Assembly (NCBI RefSeq): GCF_900460525.1
Contig: NZ_UHIY01000001.1
Coordinates: forward strand, 2,480,001 to 2,544,000
Length of the DNA stretch: 64,000 nucleotides
Direction: 5' to 3'
Origin: Yersinia kristensenii
Lineage (GTDB): Bacteria > Pseudomonadota > Gammaproteobacteria > Enterobacterales > Enterobacteriaceae
In this document: piece by piece, positions 19,178-30,870 of the stretch
How the letters are laid out: every line of letters begins with the position of its first letter
Numbering within the stretch: position 1 is the first letter of the stretch
The notes under the pieces: model-generated
What the model was told of the DNA's origin: nothing
Database searches by the model: none
What the model saw: the letters and a program-made list of their open reading frames with translations, nothing else
Position numbers and translations under genes: made by a program

Positions 19178-19465
19178 ATGCTGAAATTTAATGAGTATTT
19201 TACCGGGAAAGTGAAATCTATTGGTTTTGACAGTGACAGTATTGGGCCAGCTAGCGTTGGGGTGATGGAAAAGGGCGAGTACACTTTCAGTACGGCGAAA
19301 GCGGAAGAAATGACAGTGATCACCGGTAGCTTAAAAGTACTGATTCCGGGTTCATCAGGTTGGGAAGTGTTCAAACCAGGCGAGACTTTCTATATCCCAG
19401 CGGAAAGTGAATTTAACTTGCAAGTTGCTGAAGCATCTTCATATTTGTGTAAATATTTGAGCTAA
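19178..19465 (+). CDS. ppnP: pyrimidine/purine nucleoside phosphorylase PpnP (YaiE)
   Basis: 95 residues; a one-domain cupin that aligns nearly end to end with E. coli PpnP ([54 protein letters not shown] ... [24 protein letters not shown]). It phosphorolyses a broad range of nucleosides to base and ribose-1-phosphate in the cytoplasm. TATAAT at 19100-19105 is a likely -10; the ribosome-binding site before ATG 19178 is weak. Convergent with rdgC across a shared hairpin. Confidence 0.95.
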   Translation: MLKFNEYFTGKVKSIGFDSDSIGPASVGVMEKGEYTFSTAKAEEMTVITGSLKVLIPGSSGWEVFKPGETFYIPAESEFNLQVAEASSYLCKYLS

Positions 19466-19481
19466 TTTACTCTTTGAACTT

Positions 19482-19504
19482 GCCCTCTCAAATATGGAGA
19501 GGGC
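19482..19504. terminator. bidirectional hairpin between ppnP and rdgC
   Basis: GCCCTCTC (19482-19489) pairs perfectly with GAGAGGGC (19497-19504) with a 7-nt loop, between two convergent genes. T runs are poor on both sides. Confidence 0.6.
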
Positions 19505-19534
19505 GATACTTATCGTTCTTGATGCCAGGCGATA

Positions 19535-20446
19535 TTAGTGCTGAGCTTCGCCACCCAAAGCTTCAATCAGATTTTTAATCAGCGCAGCTAACTCGCTGGT
19601 CATCAGAATAAAATCGGCATCAAATCGCTGCGCAAAATCTTCCCGATCGATATCTTCGTTCTGCTCACGTAGGGTGTCAGAGAATTTTAGGCGTTTCAGC
19701 GAGCCGTCATCGGACAGAACTAGCTGAACACGTTCTTGCCAATCCAATGCCAACTTAGTGACCAGCTTACCGGCTTCAATATGCACCGCAATTTCATCAC
19801 TGAATAAATCCTGTTTTTTACAGCGGATCACGCCACCGTCTTCCAAAATGGCTTTCAGTTCAGCTTCATCCATCAGTGCAAAGCCAGCAGGTAATTCTTT
19901 GCTACGAACCCATTCAGTTAAGGTTAACTCAATCGGGTTTTCTAATGTTAGTGGCACCACCGGCAAGGAACCCAAGCTTTTTCGTAGCAATGCCAGGGTA
20001 TCTTCAGCACGTTTCGCACTGGCGGCATCGACCATAATCAAATCATTGACGGTATCAATCCACAAGAAGGTTTGGTTAAAGCGACTGAATGCACGCGGCA
20101 ATAAGCTATGCAAAACTTCATCTTTTAATGAGTCTTTTTCAGTCTTTTTCAGTTTGCGATGTTGTTCACCTTCGAGGCGCTCAATTTTGGCTTGTAATTC
20201 TTGCTTAATCACCGGCGATGGCAATATTTTCTCTTCTTTTCGCGCACAAATGACGATTTGACCATTAACCGTATGGGTCAATGCATCGCTGTGTGAACCC
20301 ATCGGTGATACCCAACCTGTTTTTGCCATATCCTGACTACCACAGGGTGTGAAACTGAGGGCGCTTAACTGTTTCTCCATTTCATCCGCAGATAGCGAAA
20401 CTTCCCGGCTCAAACGGTAAACCATTAAATTCTTAAACCACAACAT
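19535..20446 (-). CDS. rdgC: recombination-associated protein RdgC
   Basis: 303 residues, the same size as E. coli RdgC and very similar throughout ([90 protein letters not shown]). RdgC forms a ring dimer that binds duplex DNA and limits RecA filament formation; it becomes essential when replication restart is impaired. The ATG at 20446 follows GGGATAA. Divergent from mak, as in E. coli. Confidence 0.96.
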   Translation of the reverse strand: MLWFKNLMVYRLSREVSLSADEMEKQLSALSFTPCGSQDMAKTGWVSPMGSHSDALTHTVNGQIVICARKEEKILPSPVIKQELQAKIERLEGEQHRKLKKTEKDSLKDEVLHSLLPRAFSRFNQTFLWIDTVNDLIMVDAASAKRAEDTLALLRKSLGSLPVVPLTLENPIELTLTEWVRSKELPAGFALMDEAELKAILEDGGVIRCKKQDLFSDEIAVHIEAGKLVTKLALDWQERVQLVLSDDGSLKRLKFSDTLREQNEDIDREDFAQRFDADFILMTSELAALIKNLIEALGGEAQH

Positions 20447-20780
20447 AGTGTTATCCCTGGCTCGGGCGCGCTTTATGCACGCGAGTTAATCAGACGCAGT
20501 GCGGCATGATAACGAATTGACGCGTCTGTCCCTAGTAAAAAGAATAAGAAAAAAACAGAGCCAGCTCGCAATTTGCAGAACCCTATTCCTCTTGATTGGA
20601 ATTCAATCACCATCGAATACCCAATCGCGGGTGACAAATATTGTGGCGTTACAGCGCACTGTCACAAACTGTAAGGATAAGGCTTTTATTATCGTCATTG
20701 TCTTGGTATATCGAAGTATGTTTATCGTTAAAATCAGTTACCATAAACAACAAACAATCTTGTCGATGAGGTAAGGCGCT
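20447..20780. other. rdgC-mak divergent intergenic region
   Basis: 334 bp. It holds an inverted pair CAGACGC (20491-20497) and GCGTCTG (20522-20528) close to rdgC, which could be an operator. No convincing -35/-10 pair was identified for either gene, although promoters for both must lie here. Confidence 0.4.
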
Positions 20781-21679
20781 ATGCGCATTGGTATAGATCT
20801 GGGTGGTACCAAAATAGAAGTTATTGCTTTAGCAAATAATGGGCAGGAGCTTTTTCGTAAACGGGTCTCCACCCCGCGCCATGATTATCAAAAAACTTTG
20901 CAGGCGATCGCGGCGTTAGTCGCTGACGCAGAAGAGGCTACTGGGGAACAGGGCAGTGTTGGGGTGGGTATTCCGGGTACGCTTTCTCCTTTCACTGGCA
21001 AGGTAAAAAATGCCAATTCTGTTTGGCTGAATGGGAAAGAGCTAGATAAAGACCTGTCAAGGTTACTCTCTCGTCAGGTGCATCTGGCTAATGATGCTAA
21101 CTGTTTTGCTGTTTCTGAAGCAACGGATGGTGCTGGCGCCGGAAAGCATCTGGTATTCGGTGTCATTATTGGGACTGGCTGTGGCTCTGGTATTGCCATT
21201 GATGGGCGTGTACATGCTGGCGGCAATGGTATTGCCGGTGAGTGGGGGCATAATCCGCTACCCTGGCAAGATGATGAAGAGCGACAATATCAGCAGGAAG
21301 TCTCTTGTTATTGCGGGAAAAAAGGCTGTATTGAGACTTTTGTTTCCGGCACTGGTTTTGCCACTGATTACTTTCGTTTGAGCGGGCAGCCACTCAATGG
21401 GCATGAAATCATGGCGTTGGTTGAACAGGGTGATGTGCTGGCTGAACAGGCGGTGGTTAACTATGAGAGACGTTTGGCTAAGTCATTAGCTCATGTCATT
21501 AACCTGTTTGACCCTGATATCGTGGTGTTAGGCGGGGGAATGAGTAACGTTGATCGCCTGTATAAAACATTGCCTACATTAATCAGCCCTTGGGTATTTG
21601 GTGGCGAGTGCGAAACCCCAATTCGTAAAGCTTTGCATGGGGATTCTAGTGGTGTACGGGGTGCCGCCTGGTTGTGGCC

Positions 21680-21695
<16 letters not shown>
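20781..21695 (+). CDS. mak: fructokinase Mak (ROK family)
   Basis: 304 residues. ROK sugar kinase: phosphate loop IDLGGTK at 4-10, the ROK signature region with the catalytic Asp in [26 protein letters not shown], and the zinc-binding [12 protein letters not shown]. It matches E. coli Mak over the full length and phosphorylates fructose to fructose-6-phosphate, also acting weakly on other hexoses. The protein ends WLWPTLRP, where E. coli Mak, as I recall, ends WLWPQE. The last codons and the stop lie inside the first unit of the ERIC-like tandem array, so the natural terminus seems to have been replaced by repeat sequence. The ATG at 20781 follows GAGGTAAGG. Confidence 0.95.
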
Positions 21696-22250
<555 letters not shown>

Positions 22251-22278
22251 GATGATCATCATTATGGATGGCCTATAC

Positions 22279-25200
22279 TCAGTCTTGATTGACTCGGAAG
22301 GCATTATCTAACCGGCTAATCCCCAATCCATTGACTTTTTTAACCTTAATTTGCACGGGGATTCTGTCTTTCATCGCCTCAACATGGCTGATAACACCAA
22401 TGGTTTTACCCGATGCATTCAGGCTATCAAGGGCATCAAGCGCAATATCCAGTGTTTCAGCATCCAGCGTACCAAAGCCTTCATCAAGGAATAATGAGTC
22501 AATACTGGTTTTGTGACTAACCAGATCTGATAGCGCCAAAGCCAGCGCTAAACTCACCAAGAAGCTTTCCCCTCCTGACAATGTGCGAGTGTCACGGATA
22601 GCATCGGCTTGCCAGGTATCCACCACTAGCAGCTCCAGCGCATCACTGGCTTTACGCTGTAATTGGTAGCGGCCATGCAGCCGACTGAGTTGATTATTTG
22701 CCAGATAAACTAAATGGTCGAGGGTCAAACCTTGTGCAAATTTGCGGAATTTATCACCTTCTTTGGAGCCAATTAAATGATTGAGATAGCTCCAGTCATC
22801 ATATTGTTGCTGGCTATGTTCAATTTGCTCAAACAGCGCATGTTGGTTGCTACGGCGAACTGTGTCGCTTTCTAACTGATTGCGTAATTCACCTTGCCGT
22901 AATGTATTGGCTTTTAGTTGGGTGAGTAATTGCTCAGACTGTTGTTGTAATACAGCCAGTTCAGATGTTTGGCTGACCCCAACTGGGCAGGATTGTATTA
23001 GTTGTGCCATTGCTTCACTGGCTTGCTGCTGGCGGATGTGCGCCTGCTGTTGCCGCTCGCTCAATTGTTGTTTCAATTGCTGCAAACGTTGCCTTTCCTC
23101 TTCACTCAACAGCGCGGCGGTTAAGGTAGCCTCATCGTCGAATTCACTGCTTGCCAGTGCTTGTTGCAATTCAGTTTGAGCAGTAGCCGCGCGCTGCTGA
23201 TATTGGCATTGCTGCTGTTCCAGGCCAGCGAGCTCACCAGAGAGTAAATTAAGTTGAGATTGCGCTTGTTGCAGGGCTTGTGCTGCATTTTGCTGTGCTA
23301 GCTCAGCTTGTTGCTGTTGTTGACGTAATAACTGACGTACCTCACTTACATTGCCGTCACCAAACAGCGCGAGGCGTTGTTGCTTTTGTTGTTGTAACAG
23401 GGCTTCAGTTTGTTGATGTTGTTGAGTTAGCAGAGATAACTGTTCCCCGCATTCTTGTAAATGACGGTGTTCATTTTCAATCTGCGTTTCCAGTGTTTTT
23501 TGCCCCAGCGCCAACTGTTGTTGTTCTTGCTGATATTGGTGCCAGCGCTGATTCTCTTCTTCCCGTGATGCCAGCCAACTTTGTTGCTGATCTGCTTCAG
23601 GTAGGGAGAGTGATAGCTCAGCCAGAGCATGGCTAACGTCTTGACGCATTTTTGCTAACTCAGCCTGTTGGTGCTGATGTTGTGCCAGTGACTTTTGCTG
23701 AGATTCTTGCGCATCTTGCTGACGTTGAAAGATTAATGCCAATTGCTGCTGATGTTTTTGTTGCTGTTGTTCTGCTTGAGTCAGAATATCTTTGGTCTGT
23801 TGATATTGCTGATTCAGCCGTTCATATTCCGCCAGTTTTAGCTGACAACTTTGCTCTGATTGTTCCTGTTGCTCCAGCCAGATTGTTAAGGCCGCAGGTT
23901 CATTTAAAGCAAATGTCAGCTCCAATGGCTGGGTCAGTGTTTGCCATTGCTGTTGGTAATCGATCAACTGCTGATTGCTGTGTTGTAACTCTTGTTCCAG
24001 ATGTTTGAGCTGTTGTAGCAGGCTTTGAGTCTGGGCATTTAGTTCGGAACCCTCAGTTGATAGCCGCTCAACTTGTAGGCGCTGTTCCTCTACACGGATA
24101 GCTGTCTCTGAGGGCTTTACTGCCTGATACTCCGTAATGGCCGGGTGATCCAATGCACCACAGAGCGGGCATGCTTCTCCCGGTTGCAATTTGGCTCTTT
24201 CTGCTTCTAAGCGGACTATTTGTTTTTCGCGTTCCAGCAAAGTTTCCAGCGTCGTCAGATGTTGTTTTTGTTGTTTATATAACTGACGTTTTTCGGCCAA
24301 CTGTTGTTCGAGCAGGATGAGCTGCTGTTGCTGGCTCGCTGCTTGCTGTTGCTGTTTATCATGCAGCGCCTGAATTTGCTGCACCAATGGCGATAATGCT
24401 GCTAATTGTTGCCGCACAGGCCGTTGTTGCTGGAGCATGAAGAGTTGTTGGCGTAGCTGCGCCGAGGGATGCTGTTGTTCAAGTGCGGTCAATTGTTGCT
24501 GAATGCTGCCTGTCTGTGATTGGGCTTGTACTAATGCCGTTTGCTGCTGTTTATCTTGTTTATTCAGCGTGTCTATTTGCTGTTGTAAGGCCGTGAGTAA
24601 CGTCACTTGTTGCTGTCGCTGCTGCTCACTGTCAACTGCTTGTTGTTGCTGTATTTGTAATTGACGGAACTGCTCACGCCATAAAGGCAGATTCTTTTCC
24701 CAGTGCTGATGGTGGGCATACTGATGGGTGTATTCAGTCAGTTGTTGCAGGCGCTGTTGGGTTTGCTTTAACTGTTGCTCGTTCAGCTCAAGCTGTTGTC
24801 TACCTTGCCGTTCTTTACTTTGTAACTGTTGTAATTGCGTGCCAAGCAGCATTAATGAGTGTTGCTGCTGAGCAATAAGATTATCCAGCGGAATGATTTT
24901 TTGCTCGATCAGTATTTCTTGTTCATGCTGCTCAGCTGCTTGTTGTTGGCGAGCAAGATTGGCTTGCTCCAGCGCCCGAGCCAGTGGCGTGAGTTGCGTT
25001 TGAAGTTGTTGCTGTTGCCCCGCCAGTGTAGTGATGCGCAGTTGTATTTGCTGCAAATCCTGTAGGCTGCGCGAGCGCTCATGTAATAGAGGGCGCAGCT
25101 TTTCTGCGGGCTCACTGCGGGCTAATTGTTGCAATTCAGGCTGTGCCTGGTGATATTCTTGCTCAATAAGCTTCTGTTGCTGTTGATATTCCAGTACATT

Positions 25201-25968
25201 TTTTTGCTGCTGCTGCCAACTGGCGAGCCAATTTATTTGGTTTTGATTTACCCGCTGTTCTGCGGAAAGCTGCTTTTCTTGTCCTTCGAGTGAGTTTAAT
25301 TGTTCTGCCAGAGCTAAACGCTGCTCTTCATTTAGCAACTCAATACCATTAGCGCGTTGGTGCAATACATCTAGCGCAGTCTTAGCCAGTTTATGTTGTT
25401 CAAAGACATATTCAGAGAGCCGCCCGTAGATGTCAGTACCGGTTAACTCTTCCAGTAATTCAGCGCGGTCATTGGCATCGGCATTGAGGAAAGCAGCAAA
25501 TTGCCCCTGTGACAGCATCATGGATTTGGTAAAACGGCCAAAATCCAGCCCGGTGATTGCCGCCACCATATCGAGTTTATCGCGTACTTTATCGGCCAGG
25601 ATTTTGCCATTTTCGCACAGTGCTAATTCAACTTTAGGAGCTTGCAAATTCCCTTCCGGGCTATTTTTAGCGCGCCGCTGGCTCCAGAATGCCCGATAAC
25701 GCGTGCCTTTTACTTCAAATTCAACTTCAGCTAGCGACTCTGCAGTATGGCGGGTCATCAGTTCATTTTGACTAGGTGTGACAGTCAAACGCGGAGTCTG
25801 GTGGTACAGCGCGAGACAAATAGCATCGAGCAGGGTGGTTTTACCTGCCCCTGTAGGGCCGGTGATAGCGAATAAACCATTGCTGGCAAAGGGTTCAGCA
25901 GTGAAATCAATCTTCCATTCGCCCTGTAGAGAATTAATGTTTTTTAGACGCAGGCTTAAAATTCTCAT
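22279..25968 (-). CDS. sbcC: nuclease SbcCD subunit C
   Basis: 1229 residues, about 180 longer than E. coli SbcC (about 1048). Rad50-type SMC ATPase: Walker [10 protein letters not shown] at 37-45, Q-loop region QGQFAAFL, long coiled-coil arms, zinc-hook CPLCG (in [13 protein letters not shown]), signature [21 protein letters not shown] and Walker [12 protein letters not shown]. With SbcD it cleaves DNA hairpins, cruciforms and protein-blocked ends. The arms are strikingly glutamine-rich, with many runs of four or five Q, and account for the extra length. The start overlaps the sbcD stop by 4 bp. Confidence 0.96.
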   Translation of the reverse strand: MRILSLRLKNINSLQGEWKIDFTAEPFASNGLFAITGPTGAGKTTLLDAICLALYHQTPRLTVTPSQNELMTRHTAESLAEVEFEVKGTRYRAFWSQRRAKNSPEGNLQAPKVELALCENGKILADKVRDKLDMVAAITGLDFGRFTKSMMLSQGQFAAFLNADANDRAELLEELTGTDIYGRLSEYVFEQHKLAKTALDVLHQRANGIELLNEEQRLALAEQLNSLEGQEKQLSAEQRVNQNQINWLASWQQQQKNVLEYQQQQKLIEQEYHQAQPELQQLARSEPAEKLRPLLHERSRSLQDLQQIQLRITTLAGQQQQLQTQLTPLARALEQANLARQQQAAEQHEQEILIEQKIIPLDNLIAQQQHSLMLLGTQLQQLQSKERQGRQQLELNEQQLKQTQQRLQQLTEYTHQYAHHQHWEKNLPLWREQFRQLQIQQQQAVDSEQQRQQQVTLLTALQQQIDTLNKQDKQQQTALVQAQSQTGSIQQQLTALEQQHPSAQLRQQLFMLQQQRPVRQQLAALSPLVQQIQALHDKQQQQAASQQQQLILLEQQLAEKRQLYKQQKQHLTTLETLLEREKQIVRLEAERAKLQPGEACPLCGALDHPAITEYQAVKPSETAIRVEEQRLQVERLSTEGSELNAQTQSLLQQLKHLEQELQHSNQQLIDYQQQWQTLTQPLELTFALNEPAALTIWLEQQEQSEQSCQLKLAEYERLNQQYQQTKDILTQAEQQQQKHQQQLALIFQRQQDAQESQQKSLAQHQHQQAELAKMRQDVSHALAELSLSLPEADQQQSWLASREEENQRWHQYQQEQQQLALGQKTLETQIENEHRHLQECGEQLSLLTQQHQQTEALLQQQKQQRLALFGDGNVSEVRQLLRQQQQQAELAQQNAAQALQQAQSQLNLLSGELAGLEQQQCQYQQRAATAQTELQQALASSEFDDEATLTAALLSEEERQRLQQLKQQLSERQQQAHIRQQQASEAMAQLIQSCPVGVSQTSELAVLQQQSEQLLTQLKANTLRQGELRNQLESDTVRRSNQHALFEQIEHSQQQYDDWSYLNHLIGSKEGDKFRKFAQGLTLDHLVYLANNQLSRLHGRYQLQRKASDALELLVVDTWQADAIRDTRTLSGGESFLVSLALALALSDLVSHKTSIDSLFLDEGFGTLDAETLDIALDALDSLNASGKTIGVISHVEAMKDRIPVQIKVKKVNGLGISRLDNAFRVNQD

Positions 25969-27203
25969 GCTGGTCTCTCCTCTGCGGCATCTTTATCTTG
26001 CGAGATGTCCTCAACTACCTGATTGAACATTTGGCGCATACGTTGTTGGCGGGGTTCGGCTAAATCTGCTTCTAGTGCTAACCGGCGTTCAAATACATCA
26101 GTGACACTCAGCTCATTGAGTGTTTCTTTTTCTTGCCGCTCAATGCTGTTATTGCGCTGTTCTTTACTGCGCCTCAATAACACCACTTCTACCGGAAGCT
26201 CTGCGGCTAGTGCCTGAATTCGTTTTTGAATATCAGTGAGATAGTCTTGTGTGGCAACTTCAATATCCAGCCATACCGGTAAGCCTTGATGGTCGGCAAA
26301 CTCAGCCAACTGTTGCTCTATTTGCGCTAAATCGCCTTTGATTAACTGCATCGGCTGAAATTGTGGGATGAATAGCGGGGTCACTGAGACTAATGCTTGC
26401 TGGGCAAACTCCACTAAATAAACACTTTTCTCTTTACTTAACTCATCAAAACTCAAGGCGATTGGCGAGCCGCTATAGCGAATATGCTCGGTTTTAGCAA
26501 CTTGCTGTGCGCGGTGAATATGGCCCAGAGCAATATAATCTGCCGGGGGAAAAGCTTGGGCTGGGAACGCATCTAATGTGCCGATGTAAATATCACGAAC
26601 CGAGTCCGAGGTGGTGACCCCCACGGTGGTTAAATGTCCGGTGGCAATAATTGGTAAGGGCAGCCCTAACTCAGCGCGCAGCTCAACGGCTCGCTGATAG
26701 AGCGCTTGATAGTGAGCAGCAATTGCTTCTTGTAATGCCAGTTGCTTTTGCCCACCGGATTCTCCGGCCTGACTAGTGACTAAATCGCGTGGGCGCAAAA
26801 AGGGAATCGCGCACAGCAAGGCCGCAGGTTGCTCCTGACGGTTTTTCAAAATAATAACTTGTTGGGCTAAATCATTACCAGCACAGGCAATCACCGTGGT
26901 ATTCAAATAAGAAAGCAAACCCCGAGATTCATTCAGCGTTGATACTGAATCATGATTCCCCCCCAGAACAATTAACTGGCAGTTTGTCGGCTGGAGTTCG
27001 ACCACGAAGCGGTTATACAACTCACGGGCATAGCTGGGTGGGGAACCGGTATCAAAAATATCACCGGCTATAATCAGCGCATCTACCTGATTTTCTTTGA
27101 TCTGTTCAATGAGCCAGTGCAGAAAGGCTTGATGTTCAGCCGCACGGCTTTTGGTGAAGAAATGCTGGCCTAAGTGCCAATCAGAGGTATGAATAATGCG
27201 CAT
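25965..27203 (-). CDS. sbcD: nuclease SbcCD subunit D
   Basis: 412 residues. Mre11-type calcineurin-like phosphoesterase with the metal motifs in order: DWHLGQ (residue 7 on), GDIFDTG, GGNHDS, GHLTTVG and ALGHIH. It is the Mn2+-dependent exo/endonuclease of the SbcCD complex. ATG 27203 follows GGGAGA. It is the first gene of the sbcDC operon, divergent from phoB as in E. coli. Confidence 0.96.
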   Translation of the reverse strand: MRIIHTSDWHLGQHFFTKSRAAEHQAFLHWLIEQIKENQVDALIIAGDIFDTGSPPSYARELYNRFVVELQPTNCQLIVLGGNHDSVSTLNESRGLLSYLNTTVIACAGNDLAQQVIILKNRQEQPAALLCAIPFLRPRDLVTSQAGESGGQKQLALQEAIAAHYQALYQRAVELRAELGLPLPIIATGHLTTVGVTTSDSVRDIYIGTLDAFPAQAFPPADYIALGHIHRAQQVAKTEHIRYSGSPIALSFDELSKEKSVYLVEFAQQALVSVTPLFIPQFQPMQLIKGDLAQIEQQLAEFADHQGLPVWLDIEVATQDYLTDIQKRIQALAAELPVEVVLLRRSKEQRNNSIERQEKETLNELSVTDVFERRLALEADLAEPRQQRMRQMFNQVVEDISQDKDAAEERPA

Positions 27204-27390
27204 AAATCTCCCGCTAGGGCAGGTGGTATTCCAAAGATAATGGCGCTGATTATAAACACTGCCCGCCGGATGTCGCGGCTAAAAAAAGAGTGTGAGTGAA
27301 ATCTCCGAGACGCTTCGCAAACTTGAGTGCTGCATTTTGCAATTATCATGAAATTTATCACTATGCTTATTGCTTGCAAGAGCGCGATGT

Positions 27391-27424
27391 TTTTCATAAA
27401 AATGTCACAAAACTGACGCATAAT
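27391..27424 (+). promoter_or_regulatory. Pho box and -10 of phoB
   Basis: Three 11-bp-spaced repeats: TTTTCATAAAA, ATGTCACAAAA, CTGACGCATAA, matching the E. coli phoB Pho box (CTGTCATAAA repeats), with CATAAT as -10 at about 27417-27422. Dimeric phospho-PhoB binds such repeats in place of a -35 element, giving autoactivation under phosphate starvation. Confidence 0.85.
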
Positions 27425-27472
27425 GGCTCCCGAAATCAAATAGTGACCACTAACTTACTGGCAGGGTTGATG

Positions 27473-28162
27473 ATGGCAAGACGCATACTGGTAGTGGAAG
27501 ATGAAGCCCCAATCCGTGAGATGGTGTGCTTTGTGTTGGAACAAAATGGCTACCAACCGTTAGAAGCCGAGGATTATGACAGCGCAGTAACCCGTTTATC
27601 AGAGCCTTACCCTGATTTAGTGTTGTTGGATTGGATGTTACCGGGGGGCTCGGGGATTCAGTTTATTAAGCATATGAAACGCGAAGCTCTGACCCGGGAT
27701 ATCCCGGTGATGATGCTGACCGCCCGTGGTGAAGAGGAAGACAGAGTTCGCGGTTTAGAGGTGGGTGCTGATGATTATATTACTAAGCCTTTTTCACCCA
27801 AAGAACTGGTGGCGCGTATTAAAGCAGTCATGCGCCGGATATCGCCAATGGCAGTGGAAGAAGTGATTGAAATGCAAGGACTGAGTCTTGATCCCTCTTC
27901 ACATCGGGTGATGTCCAATGAGCAAGCGCTGGATATGGGGCCGACCGAATTTAAATTATTGCATTTCTTTATGACCCATCCAGAGCGAGTTTATAGCCGT
28001 GAACAGTTGCTTAATTATGTCTGGGGCACTAACGTTTATGTAGAAGATCGCACCGTTGATGTGCATATTCGTCGGCTACGCAAGGCACTTGAAACTGATG
28101 GCCATGACAGAATGGTACAAACTGTCCGGGGAACCGGGTACCGCTTCTCAACGCGCTACTGA
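27473..28162 (+). CDS. phoB: phosphate regulon response regulator PhoB
   Basis: 229 residues from ATG 27473, the E. coli PhoB length; the adjacent ATG 27470 is possible, and the longer frame back to 27296 runs through the Pho box. Receiver domain with acidic pocket (E9, D10, E11), phospho-acceptor D53 in LVLLDWML, T in MMLTARG and K in [11 protein letters not shown]; OmpR-type winged helix with [15 protein letters not shown] and [10 protein letters not shown]. It activates the pho regulon (pst, phoA, ugp and others). Followed by phoR 24 bp downstream. Confidence 0.97.
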   Translation: MARRILVVEDEAPIREMVCFVLEQNGYQPLEAEDYDSAVTRLSEPYPDLVLLDWMLPGGSGIQFIKHMKREALTRDIPVMMLTARGEEEDRVRGLEVGADDYITKPFSPKELVARIKAVMRRISPMAVEEVIEMQGLSLDPSSHRVMSNEQALDMGPTEFKLLHFFMTHPERVYSREQLLNYVWGTNVYVEDRTVDVHIRRLRKALETDGHDRMVQTVRGTGYRFSTRY

Positions 28163-28186
28163 GTTTTCAGTGCCGGAGAATTCGTT

Positions 28187-29503
28187 GTGTTAGAACGTTT
28201 ATCATGGAAAACGCTGGCTTTAGAGCTGGCTCTTTTTTGTTTGCCTGCATTACTGTTAGGTGCCTTTATCGGGTACCTTCCTTGGTTATTGCTAGTCTCA
28301 GTAGTTGCCGCGCTGGTGTGGAATTTTTATAACCAACTCAAATTATCTCACTGGCTGTGGTTGGACCGCAGCATGACTCCGCCGTCAGGGCGTTGGAGCT
28401 GGGAACCTTTATTTTATGGCTTATATCAGATGCAACTGCGAAATCGGCGGCGTCGGCGAGAATTGGCCTTACTTATCAAACGGTTCCGCAGTGGCGCAGA
28501 ATCTTTACCCGATGCTGTGGTGATGACCACCATTGACGGTAACATTTTCTGGTGCAACGGTTTGGCTCAGCAATTGCTGGGGTTCCGCTGGCCGGAGGAT
28601 AATGGACAGCATATTCTTAACTTATTGCGCTATCCCGAATTCAGCCAGTATTTGCAGCAGCAAGAGTTTTCCCGCCCACTGACCCTGCAACTCAATAATG
28701 GCTATTATGTTGAGTTCCGCGTCATGCCTTATTCAGAAGGGCAATTATTGATGGTCGCCCGTGATGTTACCCAGATGCGTCAGTTGGAAGGGGCTCGGCG
28801 CAATTTCTTTGCCAATGTCAGCCACGAGCTGCGCACCCCCCTGACGGTGTTACAGGGATATCTGGAAATGATGCACGACCAAGAATTGGCGGGGCCATTA
28901 CGGGATAAAGCGCTGGGAACGATGCAGGAACAGACCAAGAGAATGGATGGGCTGGTCAAGCAATTATTGACGTTGTCGCGAATTGAAGCGGCTCCTAATG
29001 TAGATATGAATGAACAAGTTGATATTCCTCGGATGCTCAAGATATTACAGCATGAGGTGCAAGCGCTGAGTGGTGGGCGTCATGAAATTACTTTCCGGGT
29101 TAATGATCAACTGAAAGTATTTGGTAACGAAGACCAACTGCGCAGTGCTGTTTCTAATCTGGTCTATAACGCGGTCAATCACACGCCTGATGGCACTAAA
29201 ATTGAGGTGTGTTGGCAGAAAACTGCGCAAGGGGCACAGTTTCAGGTCAGTGACAATGGGCCGGGAATTGGCCCTGAGCATGTGCCGCGCCTGACTGAGC
29301 GCTTCTACCGGGTGGATAAGGCCCGCTCAAGGCAAACGGGGGGGAGTGGATTGGGGCTGGCAATTGTAAAACATGCTCTGAGCCACCATGACGCGCGTTT
29401 GGATGTCATGAGTGAAATCGGCTTGGGGACGAGATTTATTTTTACCTTGCCGAATCGATTGATTGTTCCGACGGTTTTAACCGAGAATGCAGTCAAATCC
29501 TAA
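28187..29503 (+). CDS. phoR: phosphate regulon sensor kinase PhoR
   Basis: 438 residues starting at GTG 28187 behind CGGAGAA. Two N-terminal membrane helices (about 9-28 and 30-48), a basic linker RNRRRRREL, a PAS domain (about 95-190), DHp with H213 in [13 protein letters not shown], then the ATPase N box [11 protein letters not shown]1 DNGPGIG and G2 [13 protein letters not shown]. It phosphorylates PhoB when phosphate is low and reverses this through contacts with PstSCAB-PhoU when phosphate is plentiful. Operon phoB-phoR, followed 6 bp later by a PstS-like gene. Confidence 0.97.
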   Translation: MLERLSWKTLALELALFCLPALLLGAFIGYLPWLLLVSVVAALVWNFYNQLKLSHWLWLDRSMTPPSGRWSWEPLFYGLYQMQLRNRRRRRELALLIKRFRSGAESLPDAVVMTTIDGNIFWCNGLAQQLLGFRWPEDNGQHILNLLRYPEFSQYLQQQEFSRPLTLQLNNGYYVEFRVMPYSEGQLLMVARDVTQMRQLEGARRNFFANVSHELRTPLTVLQGYLEMMHDQELAGPLRDKALGTMQEQTKRMDGLVKQLLTLSRIEAAPNVDMNEQVDIPRMLKILQHEVQALSGGRHEITFRVNDQLKVFGNEDQLRSAVSNLVYNAVNHTPDGTKIEVCWQKTAQGAQFQVSDNGPGIGPEHVPRLTERFYRVDKARSRQTGGSGLGLAIVKHALSHHDARLDVMSEIGLGTRFIFTLPNRLIVPTVLTENAVKS

Positions 29504-29509
29504 GACTGC

Positions 29510-30502
29510 ATGGACACTAAGCTGATGAGATGGGGAAAACTGGCGCTGCTGCATGCCCTGCTCGGGTTTAGCTACGGCGTTTTAGCGCAATCTGTAGCGG
29601 TTTCACCTGCTACAGAGGTTCAATCGCCAAAGCCACATACTCTGTCCGGTAATCTTTCCAGTGTCGGTTCAGACACCTTAGCGAACTTGATGTCTTTATG
29701 GGCTGATGATTTTAATCATCATTACCCCGGCGTTAATTTGCAAATACAGGCGGCAGGTTCTTCTACTGCTCCTGCAGCATTGGCGGCAGGGGCAACTCAA
29801 CTCGGCCCAATGAGCCGGCCAATGAAAGCAGCCGAAATCACTGCATTCACTCAGCGTTATGGCTATCCACCACTGGCTGTTCCCGTGGCAGTGGATGCTT
29901 TAGTGGTTTTTGTCCATCGCGATAATCCACTGAATAAAATCACTTTATCTCAGCTTGATGCTGTTTTTTCGCAAAATCGCCTGTGTGGAGCATCCCATCC
30001 GATCCAGCGCTTTGGCGAACTGGGCTTGAAAGGGCCATGGGCGGCTCGCGCTTTGCAACGCTATAGCCGAAACTCAGCTTCAGGTACCTATGGTTTCTTC
30101 AAGCAGCGAGTGCTATGTGATGGTGATTTTACAAATAATATCAATGAATTACCTGGTTCTGCTTCCGTGGTGCAAGCTGTCGCCGGTTCATTAAATGGCA
30201 TGGGTTATGCCAGTATTGGTTTTCGCAACAGTGGTGTTAAACCCTTGTTATTGTCGGCGGATGGCCAGGATTATGTGATGCCGACCGCCGAGAATGTCAA
30301 AGATGGCCGCTATCCCTTATCGCGCTACCTGTATATTTATATCAATAAAGCTCCCGGCCAGCCGCTAGAACCGCTGACTGCCGCCTTTCTTGAGCGCGTT
30401 TTATCGCCAGAAGGGCAACAGCGCGTGACTCATGACGGCTATTTACCCTTACCGCCAGATGTCCTGAATCAGACGCGAAAAGAGTTAGGTTTCGCCTATT
30501 AA
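29510..30502 (+). CDS. PstS-like phosphate-binding periplasmic protein
   Basis: 330 residues with a signal peptide (cleavage near VLA-QS) and a PBP-like domain. Family motifs of the phosphate-binding group: LSSVGSDTLANLMSLWADDF, GSSTAPAALAAGATQLGPMSRPMKAAEI, PVAVDALVVFVHRDNP, SGTYGFFKQRVLCDGDF, GYASIGFRN. It is closer to the PstS-like proteins found beside phoR in other gammaproteobacteria than to the PstS of pstSCAB. It probably binds phosphate in the periplasm; a part in signalling to PhoR is conjecture from position. ATG 29510 has a weak site and lies 6 bp after phoR, so coupling is likely; ATG 29525 is an alternative. E. coli K-12 has no gene here. Confidence 0.85.
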   Translation: MDTKLMRWGKLALLHALLGFSYGVLAQSVAVSPATEVQSPKPHTLSGNLSSVGSDTLANLMSLWADDFNHHYPGVNLQIQAAGSSTAPAALAAGATQLGPMSRPMKAAEITAFTQRYGYPPLAVPVAVDALVVFVHRDNPLNKITLSQLDAVFSQNRLCGASHPIQRFGELGLKGPWAARALQRYSRNSASGTYGFFKQRVLCDGDFTNNINELPGSASVVQAVAGSLNGMGYASIGFRNSGVKPLLLSADGQDYVMPTAENVKDGRYPLSRYLYIYINKAPGQPLEPLTAAFLERVLSPEGQQRVTHDGYLPLPPDVLNQTRKELGFAY

Positions 30503-30623
30503 GTTGGTTGGGGGAGTTCGAGAGTATCTGCCGTAAATTGTTAATAGTTGGATATAAATGATACAAATCATATGGTGTGTATTTCTCTAAAACTGGCACG
30601 ATTAACTGGTTTGTGGAGATTGT

Positions 30624-30674
30624 ATGGATGAAGACTCTGCTTTTGTGATCCTGACTTGCCTTTCTCCGCTATAA
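30624..30674 (+). CDS. possible 16-residue Val/Ile/Leu leader peptide before brnQ
   Basis: ATG 30624 lies five bases after GGAG and encodes MDEDSAFVILTCLSPL before TAA. The run Val-Ile-Leu plus two further Leu is suggestive upstream of a branched-chain amino acid carrier gene. About 140 bp downstream, AAAGACC and GGACTTT (about 30812-30832) can pair with one mismatch and are followed by TTCTTTT, a weak terminator-like structure. No clear antiterminator was drawn. In a 368-bp gap such an ORF can occur by chance, so this is a hypothesis. Confidence 0.3.
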   Translation: MDEDSAFVILTCLSPL

Positions 30675-30870
30675 ACGTTCTACTTACCGCCGTTGTTGGC
30701 CTATTCCATCTGCAAATAACTCCAAAAACACTGCATACTGACGAAATAGATTGCTTATTAACCGCCGGAGTTTGCGTTTATCAGAGCTTTGTATCGTTTC
30801 GATCATGTAGGAAAGACCACAACTCAAGGACTTTTTCTTTTGATCATTTAACTAGGCAACACACATCACT

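Noticed and set aside
22880..24008. Plus-strand ORFs opposite sbcC
   Set aside because: They are shadows created by CAG/CAA-rich coding DNA on the other strand.
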